A DNA stretch of 15,206 nt from Patescibacteria group bacterium (lineage in GTDB: Bacteria > Patescibacteriota > Minisyncoccia > Phycocordibacterales > EsbW-18), in assembly GCA_030917725.1 (NCBI GenBank), contig JAUPUE010000008.1:1-15206 (forward strand), given 5' to 3'. A program made the position numbers and the translations under genes. Position 1 is the stretch's first letter, and every line of letters starts with the position of its first letter. The notes under the pieces were generated by a model, which did not search any database, was not told where the DNA came from, and was given only the letters and a program-made list of their open reading frames with translations. Shown one piece after another: positions 6,325-13,199 of the stretch.

Positions 6325-6372
6325 GAGCATAGATTCCTCACACGGACCACGCAGCGAAGGTCACACCACTTT

Positions 6373-9300
6373 CTACTCGGAAAGGGTAGAAGGAGCTTGT
6401 GGAGCGAGTGGCTTGATCTTGTCTGCGATGATGCTCATCTCGCCTTTGCGCGCCGAGAGTTTGCCTTTGATGCCCACACAGGTGTTTGGGATGAGGATGT
6501 GTTTGATTTCTTCGAACAGTTTAGGAAAGGCGACGATTTCGATCGAGCCGTGATAGTCGGAGAGACGAATGAATGCCATTTTGTCGCCCTTCTTTGTTGG
6601 GATGATTTTCACTTCATCCACGTGTCCATAAAGAACAGCCGTCATGCCCGGCGGAAGCGATGCAAGATTCTGACTCGTCACTTTTGTTTGTTCGATGATC
6701 GCCTTGTATTGATCGAGCGGATGGCCCGAGATGTAGAGACCTAGGAGGTCCTTCTCCCATGCGAGCTTTTCTTCGCGCGTTGCAGGAGTAGCCTCTTTGA
6801 GTTTGAGAGGAGCTGTGGCAAATGGTGTTGCGCCGAAGAGCGATGATTGATCGCTGCTCTGCAAAGCGGCGTGTTTGTGGTGCGCCAACAAATCGACAAG
6901 GTTCGCGAGCATGCTGCCGCGCTCGCCGAATGCATCGAGCGCTCCAGCTTTGATGAGGGACTCGAGCGATTTCTTGTTGAGGTTCTTGTCTTTGATACGT
7001 GAAAGGAAATCTTCGAGCGAGACGAACGGGCCATTGGCTTTGCGTTCTGCGATGATGGAATCACCGATGCCTTCACCGAAGTTTTTGATTGAGTAGAGAC
7101 CAAATCGGATGCGCTCGGTGTCGTCACCACTCATTTCTTTGGTTATAACCGAAAAGTCGGTAAGGCTCTCGTTCACGTCAGGAGGGAGCACATCGATATG
7201 CATGCGTTTACATTCGGCCATGGTTTCGGCAATCGATTCCAAGTTGCCCGAGTCCGCGGTAAGCACAGCGGCCATGTATGCGGTTGGATAGTTGGCCTTC
7301 ATGTATGCAGTCTCATACGCCAAACGTCCGTAGCTCGCTGCATGAGCCTTGTTGAAACCATAGCCTTGGAACGGTTCAAAAAGTTTCCAGAGTTCCTCTG
7401 CTTTTGCTTCGGTCATACCAGAGTGCTTTACACAGCCTTCGACGAAGATAATGTGCTGTTTTGCCATTTCTTCAGGGATCTTTTTACCGACGGCCTTGCG
7501 GAACTTGTCGACTTCTTCCCACGTGTATCCTGCGACTTCGATGGCGGTCATGAGGAGGTCATCTTGGTACACGAGCACGCCAAAGGTTGGTTCGAGGAAG
7601 CTCTGCATTTTTGGATGCGCGTAAATTGTTGGCTTGTCACCGCGTTTACGCGCGACGTACTCCTTGATGTTGTCCATTGGGCCCGGACGATAGAGAGCGA
7701 CCATCAGGTTGATGTCGTGGATGCTCGACGGGCGCAATTCTTTGAGTGCTGCGGTCATACCTGACCCGGCGAGCTGGAATGTCGCCATGGTGAATCCTTT
7801 GGCGAGCATCTCGAATGTCTTTGGGTCGTCAACCGGCACCGTACCAACGTCGACATCGATGTCATAGATCTTTTTGACGCGTTTGACCGCATCAGCAAGA
7901 ATCGCGAGGTTCTTGAGACCGAGGAAGTCGAACTTGAGAAGTCCCACATCCTCAACACAATGCATGTCGTACTGGGTAATCAATTTACCTTCGCCCTTGG
8001 GATCCCACTGCACTGGCACAATCGTATCGAGCGGGATAGGGGACATAACGACGCCGGCCGCGTGTACCGAGATGTGGCGAGCACAGCCTTCGACCTTGCG
8101 TGCCATGTCGATGATGCGCTTCGTGTCTTCGTCGTTTTTGTATGCCTTTTTGAGGTCGGGTTCTTCTTCGAGCGCGCGGTCGATTGTCATCGGGAATCCT
8201 TGCGAGCCAAATGGAATGAGCTTGGCGATGGTGTCCGCGACGCTGTATTCGTATCCCATCGCTCGTGCGGTGTCGCGTACGCTGCCGCGAGCGAGCATGG
8301 TTCCAAATGTTCCAATCTGTGCGACGTTTTTCTCGCCATACTTCTGACGCGCGTACGCAATCATCTCATCACGTCGGTTATCGGCGATGTCCAAATCGAT
8401 ATCGGGAGGTGACGGACGGAATGGGTTCAAGAAACGCTCGAACGGCAGGTTGTATTCGAGCGGGTCGACGATGGTGATGCCAAGGAGGTATGAGACCAAG
8501 GAACCACCGACCGAACCTCTTGTGTTGGTGTAGATGCCATTCTCGTGTGCGTAACGGAGCAAGTCTCCCATCACCAAGAAATACGGGGCGTAACCTTTGG
8601 AGATGATGGTGTTGAGCTCGAAGTCGATGCGGGTTTTTGCGACATCATCAATCGGATATTTTCGATCCTCGACCTTTGCCCAGACCCACTTGGTGAGTTC
8701 GTCTCCATACGAAGAACCCTCGGGGACCTCGAGCGCGGGGAACATCCATTTGCCGATCTCAATCGTGAGATTACATTTGTCGGCGATTGCGAGCGTATTC
8801 GCGATGGCATCAGGATCGTCTTTGAACAACTTGGCCATTTCTTCACCTGTCTTGAATGAGAAGTCGGCTTCATTGTCACCGCTCTGTCGTGGTCCTGCAC
8901 CTGATTGGATGAGAAGGAGGGTGCGGCGTGCGGGCTGTTCGTCGGGATTGAGGTAGTGAACGTCATTCGATGCAACGAGCTGAAGATTATTTTTGCGCGC
9001 AAACTCTCGCGTCTTCTTCATCAAGTCAGAATGATTCTCGACTTCGGGATGATGGGTGAGCTCAAGATAGAGATTATCTGCACCGTACCAGCTTTTGTAT
9101 CGCTCGATGACAGCGAGGGCTTCGTCCTCGTGTCCTGTTTGAAGTGGATTGCGGATTTCGCTGTTGAATGCGGGAACAATTGCAATGAGACCTTGGGAAT
9201 ATTTCTCCAAAAGCTCTTTATCAACACGAGGCTTATAGTAGAAGCCTTCGAGGTTCGAATACGTCACCAATTTTATGAGATTTTGATAGCCGTCGTAGTC

Positions 9301-9585
9301 CTTGGCGAGCAAGATGATGCGTGTGCGACGGCTGTCGATGCCGGACTCTTTGTCGTTGCGGGTTCGGTGCGCGATATAAAAGTCGACGCCGATGATTGGT
9401 TTAATGTTCGCCTTGGTGCACGCTTTATAGAATTCGATTGCACCGTACAAGTTTCCGTTGTCGGTGAGCGCGAGCGCGGGCATCTCATCTTTGACGGCGA
9501 GCTTTACCATGTCCTTAATCTGCGGAAGCGCCGAGAGCAGGGAATAGTGCGAGTGGACGTGAAGATGAACGAACGGAGACGACAT
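6373..9585 (-). CDS. dnaE: DNA polymerase III subunit alpha (DnaE)
   Basis: Replicative polymerase catalytic subunit. With the ATG at 9585 it has 1070 aa. Order of parts: PHP domain (residues 5-240) with HLHVHSH (H7-H13), then TDNG (D42-N43) where most active PHP domains have TDHG, and a later SNDVHY; polymerase core with TRGSVGGSLVSYLLG and the catalytic PDIDLD (D395, D397, D399); the third catalytic Asp in LKFDFLGLKNL; a helix-hairpin-helix/thumb region; and an OB fold (nt about 6440-6660) with FIRLSDYHGSIEIVAFP. It ends about 90 residues short of E. coli DnaE, so most of the C-terminal tau-binding region is missing. A TTG at 9624 would add 13 residues with no family similarity. The ATG places MSSPFVHLHVHS at the usual N-terminus and has a TACAAT box 9 nt upstream. 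Confidence 0.96.
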   Translation of the reverse strand: MSSPFVHLHVHSHYSLLSALPQIKDMVKLAVKDEMPALALTDNGNLYGAIEFYKACTKANIKPIIGVDFYIAHRTRNDKESGIDSRRTRIILLAKDYDGYQNLIKLVTYSNLEGFYYKPRVDKELLEKYSQGLIAIVPAFNSEIRNPLQTGHEDEALAVIERYKSWYGADNLYLELTHHPEVENHSDLMKKTREFARKNNLQLVASNDVHYLNPDEQPARRTLLLIQSGAGPRQSGDNEADFSFKTGEEMAKLFKDDPDAIANTLAIADKCNLTIEIGKWMFPALEVPEGSSYGDELTKWVWAKVEDRKYPIDDVAKTRIDFELNTIISKGYAPYFLVMGDLLRYAHENGIYTNTRGSVGGSLVSYLLGITIVDPLEYNLPFERFLNPFRPSPPDIDLDIADNRRDEMIAYARQKYGEKNVAQIGTFGTMLARGSVRDTARAMGYEYSVADTIAKLIPFGSQGFPMTIDRALEEEPDLKKAYKNDEDTKRIIDMARKVEGCARHISVHAAGVVMSPIPLDTIVPVQWDPKGEGKLITQYDMHCVEDVGLLKFDFLGLKNLAILADAVKRVKKIYDIDVDVGTVPVDDPKTFEMLAKGFTMATFQLAGSGMTAALKELRPSSIHDINLMVALYRPGPMDNIKEYVARKRGDKPTIYAHPKMQSFLEPTFGVLVYQDDLLMTAIEVAGYTWEEVDKFRKAVGKKIPEEMAKQHIIFVEGCVKHSGMTEAKAEELWKLFEPFQGYGFNKAHAASYGRLAYETAYMKANYPTAYMAAVLTADSGNLESIAETMAECKRMHIDVLPPDVNESLTDFSVITKEMSGDDTERIRFGLYSIKNFGEGIGDSIIAERKANGPFVSLEDFLSRIKDKNLNKKSLESLIKAGALDAFGERGSMLANLVDLLAHHKHAALQSSDQSSLFGATPFATAPLKLKEATPATREEKLAWEKDLLGLYISGHPLDQYKAIIEQTKVTSQNLASLPPGMTAVLYGHVDEVKIIPTKKGDKMAFIRLSDYHGSIEIVAFPKLFEEIKHILIPNTCVGIKGKLSARKGEMSIIADKIKPLAPQAPSTLSE

Positions 9586-9594
9586 AGGTGTCTC

Positions 9595-9624
9595 ATTGTA
9601 CCTATCTCGCACCGCATCCCCCAA
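9595..9624 (-). promoter_or_regulatory. Candidate dnaE promoter
   Basis: Minus strand: TTGGGG (9624-9619), 18 bp, TACAAT (9600-9595), then 9 nt to the ATG at 9585. The predicted leader is only a few bases. The overlap of the -35 with the alternative TTG start argues against that start. Confidence 0.45.
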
Positions 9625-9676
9625 GTGGATTGAACATGTGGGAATGGTTGAGACGGAGTGTCAAAGTGGTGAGGGA

Positions 9677-9705
9677 TTGTCGTAATCAGAAAGGTGTGGC
9701 ATTAT
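9677..9705 (+). promoter_or_regulatory. Candidate promoter of the two-gene cassette
   Basis: TTGTCG (9677-9682), 17-bp spacer, CATTAT (9700-9705). Transcription would begin near 9712, giving a leader of about 40 nt that contains the octamer ACAACCTG twice (9715-9722 and 9727-9734). This leader with a strong Shine-Dalgarno differs from the near-leaderless promoters of neighbouring core genes. Confidence 0.5.
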
Positions 9706-9751
9706 CCCTCTCGGACAACCTGTCAAACAACCTGCCACGGGAGGGCAACGA

Positions 9752-9976
9752 ATGGTCAGAAAGAAGTTCGAGGATATGGAAGTGGGCGACAAGACCATGT
9801 CGGAAGGCGTGTTCTGGGTCGTCAAGAAGCGTGTCAAAGACGACACTCTCAGCCGTCTCAAGAAGACCACCGAGATGTCTGAGACGATGCTGGTCAACGT
9901 GGACAACCAGAGCCAGACCTGGCGACCTTCGCCGGACACGGAGTTCGACGTGATGACTGATGTGGATGAAGGCTAA
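9752..9976 (+). CDS. Small uncharacterised charged protein (cassette gene 1)
   Basis: A 74-aa protein with no family I recognise. It is rich in Lys, Asp, Glu, Thr and Val and has no membrane segment or Cys. The first half (MVRKKFEDMEVGDKTMSEG onward) suggests a small beta-strand domain; FEDMEVGD resembles segments that open beta-barrel nucleic-acid-binding or chromo-like folds, but this is only an impression. The start is decided by GGGAGGG (9739-9745), 6 nt before the ATG, one of the best ribosome sites in the window. It precedes the 173-aa gene by 23 nt and shares its GC-rich codon style. That style, with frequent GAC, GAG, AAG and CTC and few A/T-ending codons, differs from the flanking rnhB. 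Confidence 0.7.
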   Translation: MVRKKFEDMEVGDKTMSEGVFWVVKKRVKDDTLSRLKKTTEMSETMLVNVDNQSQTWRPSPDTEFDVMTDVDEG

Positions 9977-9999
9977 CCGTCTCGGAAAGGAGACTGCAG

Positions 10000-10521
10000 A
10001 TGACACAGAGAATTGTGACCCCGAAGTTTCTGACAAGGGAGATTGCTGAGTCGGCTTACCAAGCCGCGCTCGAGGTGTTGTACGGAGGTCGTTTCACTCC
10101 GAAACGGAAACAGCTTCATGTGGTGGTGCTCGTTCCGGGCATGGAGGATGGTGCCGAGTTCGGCTTTCCAGACTGGCCCAACTATCAGCTTCAGCCGGTG
10201 TGCCTCTTCGAGGCGAGCTTCGGCAACCCGAGTGAGTTCGAGTACCCTTTCATCGAGATCGCCCAGTGCAAGGCACTGCAACTCTGGCAGGGACGGAACG
10301 AGAGCGGTCACACTGGCGTCTTCCCGCACCTTCTCTTCCCGGGTGATGCCCCTTTCTGGGGCGGTGTGAAGCGCGAAGGAATCGTGACGGTCTGCTCCGG
10401 TGTCCAGCCACATCTCGACAAGCTGCTGGCGGGGATGATGACCGACATGCTCATTGCCTCCGCGCACGAAGCCTGGCTGAACAGCCAGGACACCAAGGAT
10501 GACGTCTGCTTTCTGACCTAG
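10000..10521 (+). CDS. Uncharacterised 173-aa protein, possible HbpS/GlcG-like C-terminal region
   Basis: I do not recognise a named family. The start is set by AAAGGAG (9986-9992), 7 nt before the ATG. The N-terminal half has a strand-rich block (LHVVVLVPGM, 39-48) followed by FPDWPNYQLQPVCLFE. The second half runs FIEIAQCKALQLW, then FWGGVKREGIVTVCSGVQPHLDK (about 119-141) and a helix MTDMLIASAHEAW. A Gly-Gly-Val strand, a Gly-Ile-Val turn and an SGxxxxxD segment after an IAxxKA helix recall heme-binding HbpS/GlcG-like proteins, a distant and untested likeness. There is no signal peptide or membrane span. It follows the 74-aa gene by 23 nt and is closed by a strong hairpin, so the two genes likely form one transcript. 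Confidence 0.8.
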   Translation: MTQRIVTPKFLTREIAESAYQAALEVLYGGRFTPKRKQLHVVVLVPGMEDGAEFGFPDWPNYQLQPVCLFEASFGNPSEFEYPFIEIAQCKALQLWQGRNESGHTGVFPHLLFPGDAPFWGGVKREGIVTVCSGVQPHLDKLLAGMMTDMLIASAHEAWLNSQDTKDDVCFLT

Positions 10522-10539
10522 GAGGAAAATGCGGCAACC

Positions 10540-10577
10540 GCCGCCGATTGAGTCACCGACTCTCTCGGCGGCTCTTT
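10540..10577 (+). terminator. Terminator-like hairpin after the cassette
   Basis: GCCGCCGA (10540-10547) pairs with TCGGCGGC (10565-10572). After a 2x2 mismatch, GAGTC (10550-10554) pairs with GACTC (10558-10562) around an ACC loop. The tail TCTTTCGTT is only moderately T-rich. It lies between the 173-aa gene and the rnhB promoter and would insulate the cassette from rnhB. Confidence 0.75.
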
Positions 10578-10599
10578 CGTTCCCAAGTCATTTCTGCTC

Positions 10600-10605
10600 T
10601 ACACT
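10600..10605 (+). promoter_or_regulatory. rnhB -10 box placed for a leaderless transcript
   Basis: TACACT ends 6 nt (GTCTTC) before the rnhB ATG at 10612. A loose TTCGTT (10576-10581) is 18 bp upstream. There is no Shine-Dalgarno near the ATG, which supports a start codon at the transcript 5' end. Confidence 0.55.
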
Positions 10606-10611
10606 GTCTTC

Positions 10612-11217
10612 ATGAAGAAGAGTCAACGCTGGATCGTGGGAATTGACGAAGCGGGCAGGGGGCCTCTTGCGGGTCCTGTGGCAATTGGGGGTTTTTGTAT
10701 TGATACGAACGACAAACGACTAATGAGTCGTCTCAAAGAACTTTTTCCAAAAGTAAAAGATTCAAAGCAACTTTCTCCTGCAAAACGTGATGAATGGATG
10801 GGGGAGCTCAAGGCGTTGAAACGTGATTTTGCTGTTTCATATGCGTTTGCGCTTGTTTCCGCAAAGCACATCGATGCGCACGGCATCTCGGCATCTATCA
10901 GAAAAGGAATTCAAACGGTGTTGAACAAAGTCGCTCCTGATCCTGCTCACACGTTCGTCATGCTCGATGGAAGTCTCAAAGCACCGGTCGAATATCTCCA
11001 CCAAGAGACGTACATCAAGGGCGACGCAACTCACCTGCCGATAGCGCTGGCGTCCGTCGTGGCAAAAACCGCCCGAGATGCTTACATGATCAAAGAGAGC
11101 AAAAAGACCCCTGGGTATGGGTTCGAAGTCCATAAGGGATATGGGACCAAGGGGCACTATGCCGCCCTCAAAAAGCTCGGACCTGCGGCTATCCACCGAA
11201 AGACCTTTCTGGGTTGA
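10612..11217 (+). CDS. rnhB: Ribonuclease HII
   Basis: Endonuclease that cuts the RNA strand of RNA-DNA hybrids, including single embedded ribonucleotides, in repair and replication. The 201-aa length is normal. Catalytic acidic residues are all present: D12 and E13 in GIDEAGRGPLAGPV, D119 in MLDGS, and D156 in ASVVAKTARDAYM. The GRG motif (15-17) that reads the RNA-DNA junction is intact. KVKDSKQLS (47-55) and HKGYGTKGH (174-182) are further family blocks. There is no PIP-like tail; it ends RKTFLG soon after the last helix. It follows a strong hairpin and has its own TACACT box, so it seems to be transcribed separately from the GC-rich cassette upstream. The stop is TGA, consistent with the standard code. 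Confidence 0.96.
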   Translation: MKKSQRWIVGIDEAGRGPLAGPVAIGGFCIDTNDKRLMSRLKELFPKVKDSKQLSPAKRDEWMGELKALKRDFAVSYAFALVSAKHIDAHGISASIRKGIQTVLNKVAPDPAHTFVMLDGSLKAPVEYLHQETYIKGDATHLPIALASVVAKTARDAYMIKESKKTPGYGFEVHKGYGTKGHYAALKKLGPAAIHRKTFLG

Positions 11218-11233
11218 TGGGGCTAGGTTTCTA

Positions 11234-11262
11234 TTGCGTGAGGGCCTGCCCTGTGGTATCTT
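11234..11262 (+). promoter_or_regulatory. rpmF promoter with an internal dyad
   Basis: TTGCGT (11234-11239), 17-bp spacer, TATCTT (11257-11262), then 9 nt to the rpmF ATG. Inside the spacer AGGGC (11241-11245), CT, GCCCT (11248-11252) is a perfect 5-bp inverted repeat that could be a regulator site. The predicted leader is only 2-3 nt. Confidence 0.5.
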
Positions 11263-11271
11263 TTCTCTGTT

Positions 11272-11538
11272 ATGACAGTACGAATGCGACACACAAAGGG
11301 ACAGACGGGCAGCCGCCGGTCCCACCACAAGCTCACCGAAGTACGCTTTTCGGTGTGCCCTTCGTGTAAGGCAACACACGTTCGCCACACCATGTGTGCG
11401 AACTGTGGTACCTACCGCGGTCGTACTGTTATTGACGCGAAGGGTATTGCAGAGAAGCGCCTTGTCCGCCGCAATGATAAACTCAAAGCGATCGGTGCAA
11501 CCGCTTCAAAAGCAAAAGCCGATTCGTCATCCGAATAG
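11272..11538 (+). CDS. rpmF: Large ribosomal subunit protein bL32
   Basis: Ribosomal protein of the 50S subunit. The 88-aa chain opens with the basic MRHTKGQTGSRRSHHKL segment typical of bL32. It then has a zinc ribbon with four cysteines: C29-x2-C32 (CPSC) and C42-x2-C45 (CANC). The C-terminal 30 residues are a Lys/Ala/Ser-rich extension longer than in E. coli L32. The C4 form implies zinc binding; zinc-free paralogues lacking the cysteines are known in other bacteria. The start has no Shine-Dalgarno, but a promoter with a very short leader lies just upstream. It precedes nusB by 50 nt on the same strand. A plain bL32-nusB-rnc order fits one ribosome/RNA-processing transcript. Confidence 0.95.
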   Translation: MTVRMRHTKGQTGSRRSHHKLTEVRFSVCPSCKATHVRHTMCANCGTYRGRTVIDAKGIAEKRLVRRNDKLKAIGATASKAKADSSSE

Positions 11539-11577
11539 TTCAGCTGGATAGGTGTTCTTTTCGGAGGTGACGGTCGG

Positions 11578-11592
11578 ATGCTCGTACTATGA
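11578..11592 (+). other. Four-codon mini-ORF (MLVL) coupled to the nusB start
   Basis: GGAGGTGA (11563-11570), the best anti-SD match in the window, lies 7 nt before an ATG at 11578 that opens only four codons: ATG CTC GTA CTA. It then stops at a TGA sharing ATGA with the nusB start (11589). From the nusB ATG the same SD is 18 nt away, which is too far. Termination-reinitiation at nusB is therefore plausible. Confidence 0.4.
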
Positions 11593-12479
11593 CAAACCGA
11601 CACCTTGCTCGTTCAATCGTTCTCCAGTCTCTTTTTGAACTCGATTTCGCCAAACGAAATCCTGCCGACCTTCCGTCGCTCATAAAACGTATCTCCGAAG
11701 AATTTGCCCCCGGTACAGGGGATTTCGTGTTTATGAATGGCTTGGGAAAGGGCGTTCTCGATCGTCAGGGCGATCTTGACCTCATCATCGAGAAAGCTGC
11801 TCCCGATTGGCCGCTCAACAAGATTGCGCTCGTCGACAAGACCATCCTTCGTATCGGTCTCTACGAGCTTCTCTTTGGAGATCGTAAGAACGTTCCTGCA
11901 AAGGTCGCCATCAACGAGGCTATCGAGCTCGCCAAATCATTCGGTGGCGAGACCAGCGGTAAGTTCGTTAACGGTGTTCTCGGTTCGGTGTACAAAGAGC
12001 TTGGTGAGCCGGGCAAAAACGAGACGTCGAAGCGTAAGGTGGTGGCCTACGAGGAGCTTCCGCTTGAACGTCTCGGTGGTGGTGTCGTCTATGCGCTTGC
12101 CGACAAAGATGTCTATGTGGCTCTCGTCCATGATGTGTTCGGTCACTGGACGCTCTCGAAGGGCAAGATCACTCCAGATGAGACGCTCGAAGACGGCGTC
12201 TGTCGCGGCATCAAAGAAGAGCTCGGTGTTGATGTGACTCTCGAAGAGCTCTTGGGCTCCAACGAATACGTCGCGTCTCATCCAGAGAAAGGCAAGATTC
12301 GAAAGAACGTCACCTACTATCTCGCACGAGCACCATTCCAAGACCTTACGCTCGGTTCATCAGGAGGACTCGATGACGCCCGCTGGTTCAAACTCGCCGA
12401 AATCGTTACTCTCAACATCTACGACGACATCCTCCCGCTCATCACTAAAGCAATCAACCTACTCGTTCAGAAACGTTAA
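11589..12479 (+). CDS. nusB: NusB antitermination factor fused to a Nudix domain
   Basis: A two-domain protein of 296 aa; ordinary NusB is about 140. Residues 1-138 are NusB: RHLARSIVLQSLFELDF at the N-terminus, then VDKTILRIGLYELLF, and VAINEAIELAKSFGGETSGKFVNGVLGSV, the standard NusB core that binds boxA RNA with S10 in rRNA antitermination. After a 20-residue linker, residues 163-293 form a Nudix hydrolase fold. The Nudix box has G192, E198, R206, I208, E210, E211, G213 and V214, but the Glu normally after Arg is G207, so the general base is missing while the metal-binding EE pair remains. The frame is continuous, with no frameshift at the junction. The start follows a strong SD and mini-ORF. 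It ends 3 nt before rnc. Confidence 0.92.
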   Translation: MTNRHLARSIVLQSLFELDFAKRNPADLPSLIKRISEEFAPGTGDFVFMNGLGKGVLDRQGDLDLIIEKAAPDWPLNKIALVDKTILRIGLYELLFGDRKNVPAKVAINEAIELAKSFGGETSGKFVNGVLGSVYKELGEPGKNETSKRKVVAYEELPLERLGGGVVYALADKDVYVALVHDVFGHWTLSKGKITPDETLEDGVCRGIKEELGVDVTLEELLGSNEYVASHPEKGKIRKNVTYYLARAPFQDLTLGSSGGLDDARWFKLAEIVTLNIYDDILPLITKAINLLVQKR

Positions 12480-12482
12480 ACC

Positions 12483-13178
12483 ATGAAAGACCTTTCAGCA
12501 TTCGAAGCTTCGCTCGGTATCACATTCAAAGACAGACGCTTTCTTGAGACCGCGTTCACGCACCGCTCGTTCATCAATGAGAGCCGTGGCTCGACCAACA
12601 AAGAACACAACGAACGTCTCGAGTTCCTCGGCGACGCCGTACTCGAGCTCATCGTGACCGAATATCTTTTTGCTACATACCCAAAGAAGAACGAGGGAGA
12701 CATGACATCGTACCGCGCAGGGTTGGTGAACACATCGACGCTTTCGACTGTTGCCACGGGTCTCAACATGAACGACTACCTCCGCCTTTCAAAAGGAGAA
12801 GCCAAAGACCTCGGCCGTGCTCGTCAGTACATTTTGGCCAATACATTTGAAGCGTTTACCGGCGCGCTGTTCCTCGATCAGGGATACGATGCCGCCAAAG
12901 ATTTCGTTCACAAACATCTTTTGCCACTCACCGAAGACATCGTAAAGCGTCACCTCTGGCAAGACGCAAAGAGCCGTTTCCAAGAGCTCGCTCAAGACAA
13001 GCTCGGACCGACGCCTTCGTATAAGACAGTCAAAGAAGAAGGACCCGATCACGACAAACGATTCACTGTCGCTGTTTCTGTTGGCGAAGAGGAGATTGCA
13101 GAAGGCGAGGGACAATCGAAACAAGAGGCCGAACAAGCTGCGGCTCACAACGCTATGGCAGCAAAGGGTTGGGGATAG
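12483..13178 (+). CDS. rnc: Ribonuclease III
   Basis: Double-strand-specific endoribonuclease that processes rRNA precursors. 231 aa. The RNase III domain (about 1-155) has the signature HNERLEFLGDAVLE (42-55), with E47 and D51 as metal ligands, and ANTFEAFTGALFLD (119-132), where E123 is the catalytic Glu. The position equal to D114 of E. coli is N120. The double-stranded RNA-binding domain (about 160-229) has DAKSRFQELAQDKLG, PTPSYKTVKEEGPDHDKRFTV and the terminal KQEAEQAAAHNAM helix. The ATG lies 3 nt after the nusB stop without a Shine-Dalgarno, so translation is probably coupled. RNase III and NusB both serve rRNA synthesis, which explains the neighbourhood. Confidence 0.96.
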   Translation: MKDLSAFEASLGITFKDRRFLETAFTHRSFINESRGSTNKEHNERLEFLGDAVLELIVTEYLFATYPKKNEGDMTSYRAGLVNTSTLSTVATGLNMNDYLRLSKGEAKDLGRARQYILANTFEAFTGALFLDQGYDAAKDFVHKHLLPLTEDIVKRHLWQDAKSRFQELAQDKLGPTPSYKTVKEEGPDHDKRFTVAVSVGEEEIAEGEGQSKQEAEQAAAHNAMAAKGWG

Positions 13179-13199
13179 AATCCTTTAAGGAATTAAAAT

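Larger units (their letters stand above)
10529..10615 (+). other. Possible 28-codon leader ORF overlapping the rnhB start (ATGA)
   Basis: AGGAGG (10520-10525) overlaps the stop of the previous gene and precedes an ATG at 10529 by 3 nt, which is short for good initiation. The frame runs 28 codons (MRQPPPIESP onward) and ends at a TGA (10613-10615) that overlaps the rnhB ATG as ATGA. It spans the terminator hairpin, so it is probably not a protein gene, but it could couple translation into rnhB if transcription reads through. Confidence 0.25.

Noticed and set aside
6206..6330. T-box riboswitch controlling thrS
   Set aside because: Only a loose AAGGTGG-like stretch is present on the minus strand. 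There is no recognisable specifier loop or AG-bulge, and the TATACT box gives thrS a promoter downstream of it. Kept only as an alternative in the inverted-repeat finding.
6164..6553. Plus-strand open frame across the dnaE-thrS gap
   Set aside because: It reads through the inverted repeat and into the 3' end of dnaE; composition is that of the hairpin, with no recognisable domain.
9586..9624. 13-residue N-terminal extension of DnaE from a TTG start
   Set aside because: The residues do not resemble the family, the TTG overlaps the likely -35, and the ATG at 9585 puts the PHP motif at the usual place.
8905..9633. Long open frame (242 codons) antisense to dnaE, and several others in dnaE and thrS
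   Set aside because: They mirror the codon structure of clearly recognised genes on the opposite strand, show no family motifs and have no supporting ribosome site.
10520..10600. Integron attC site after the two-gene cassette
   Set aside because: The hairpin lacks the conserved GTTRRRY and RYYYAAC core boxes; a terminator explains it better.
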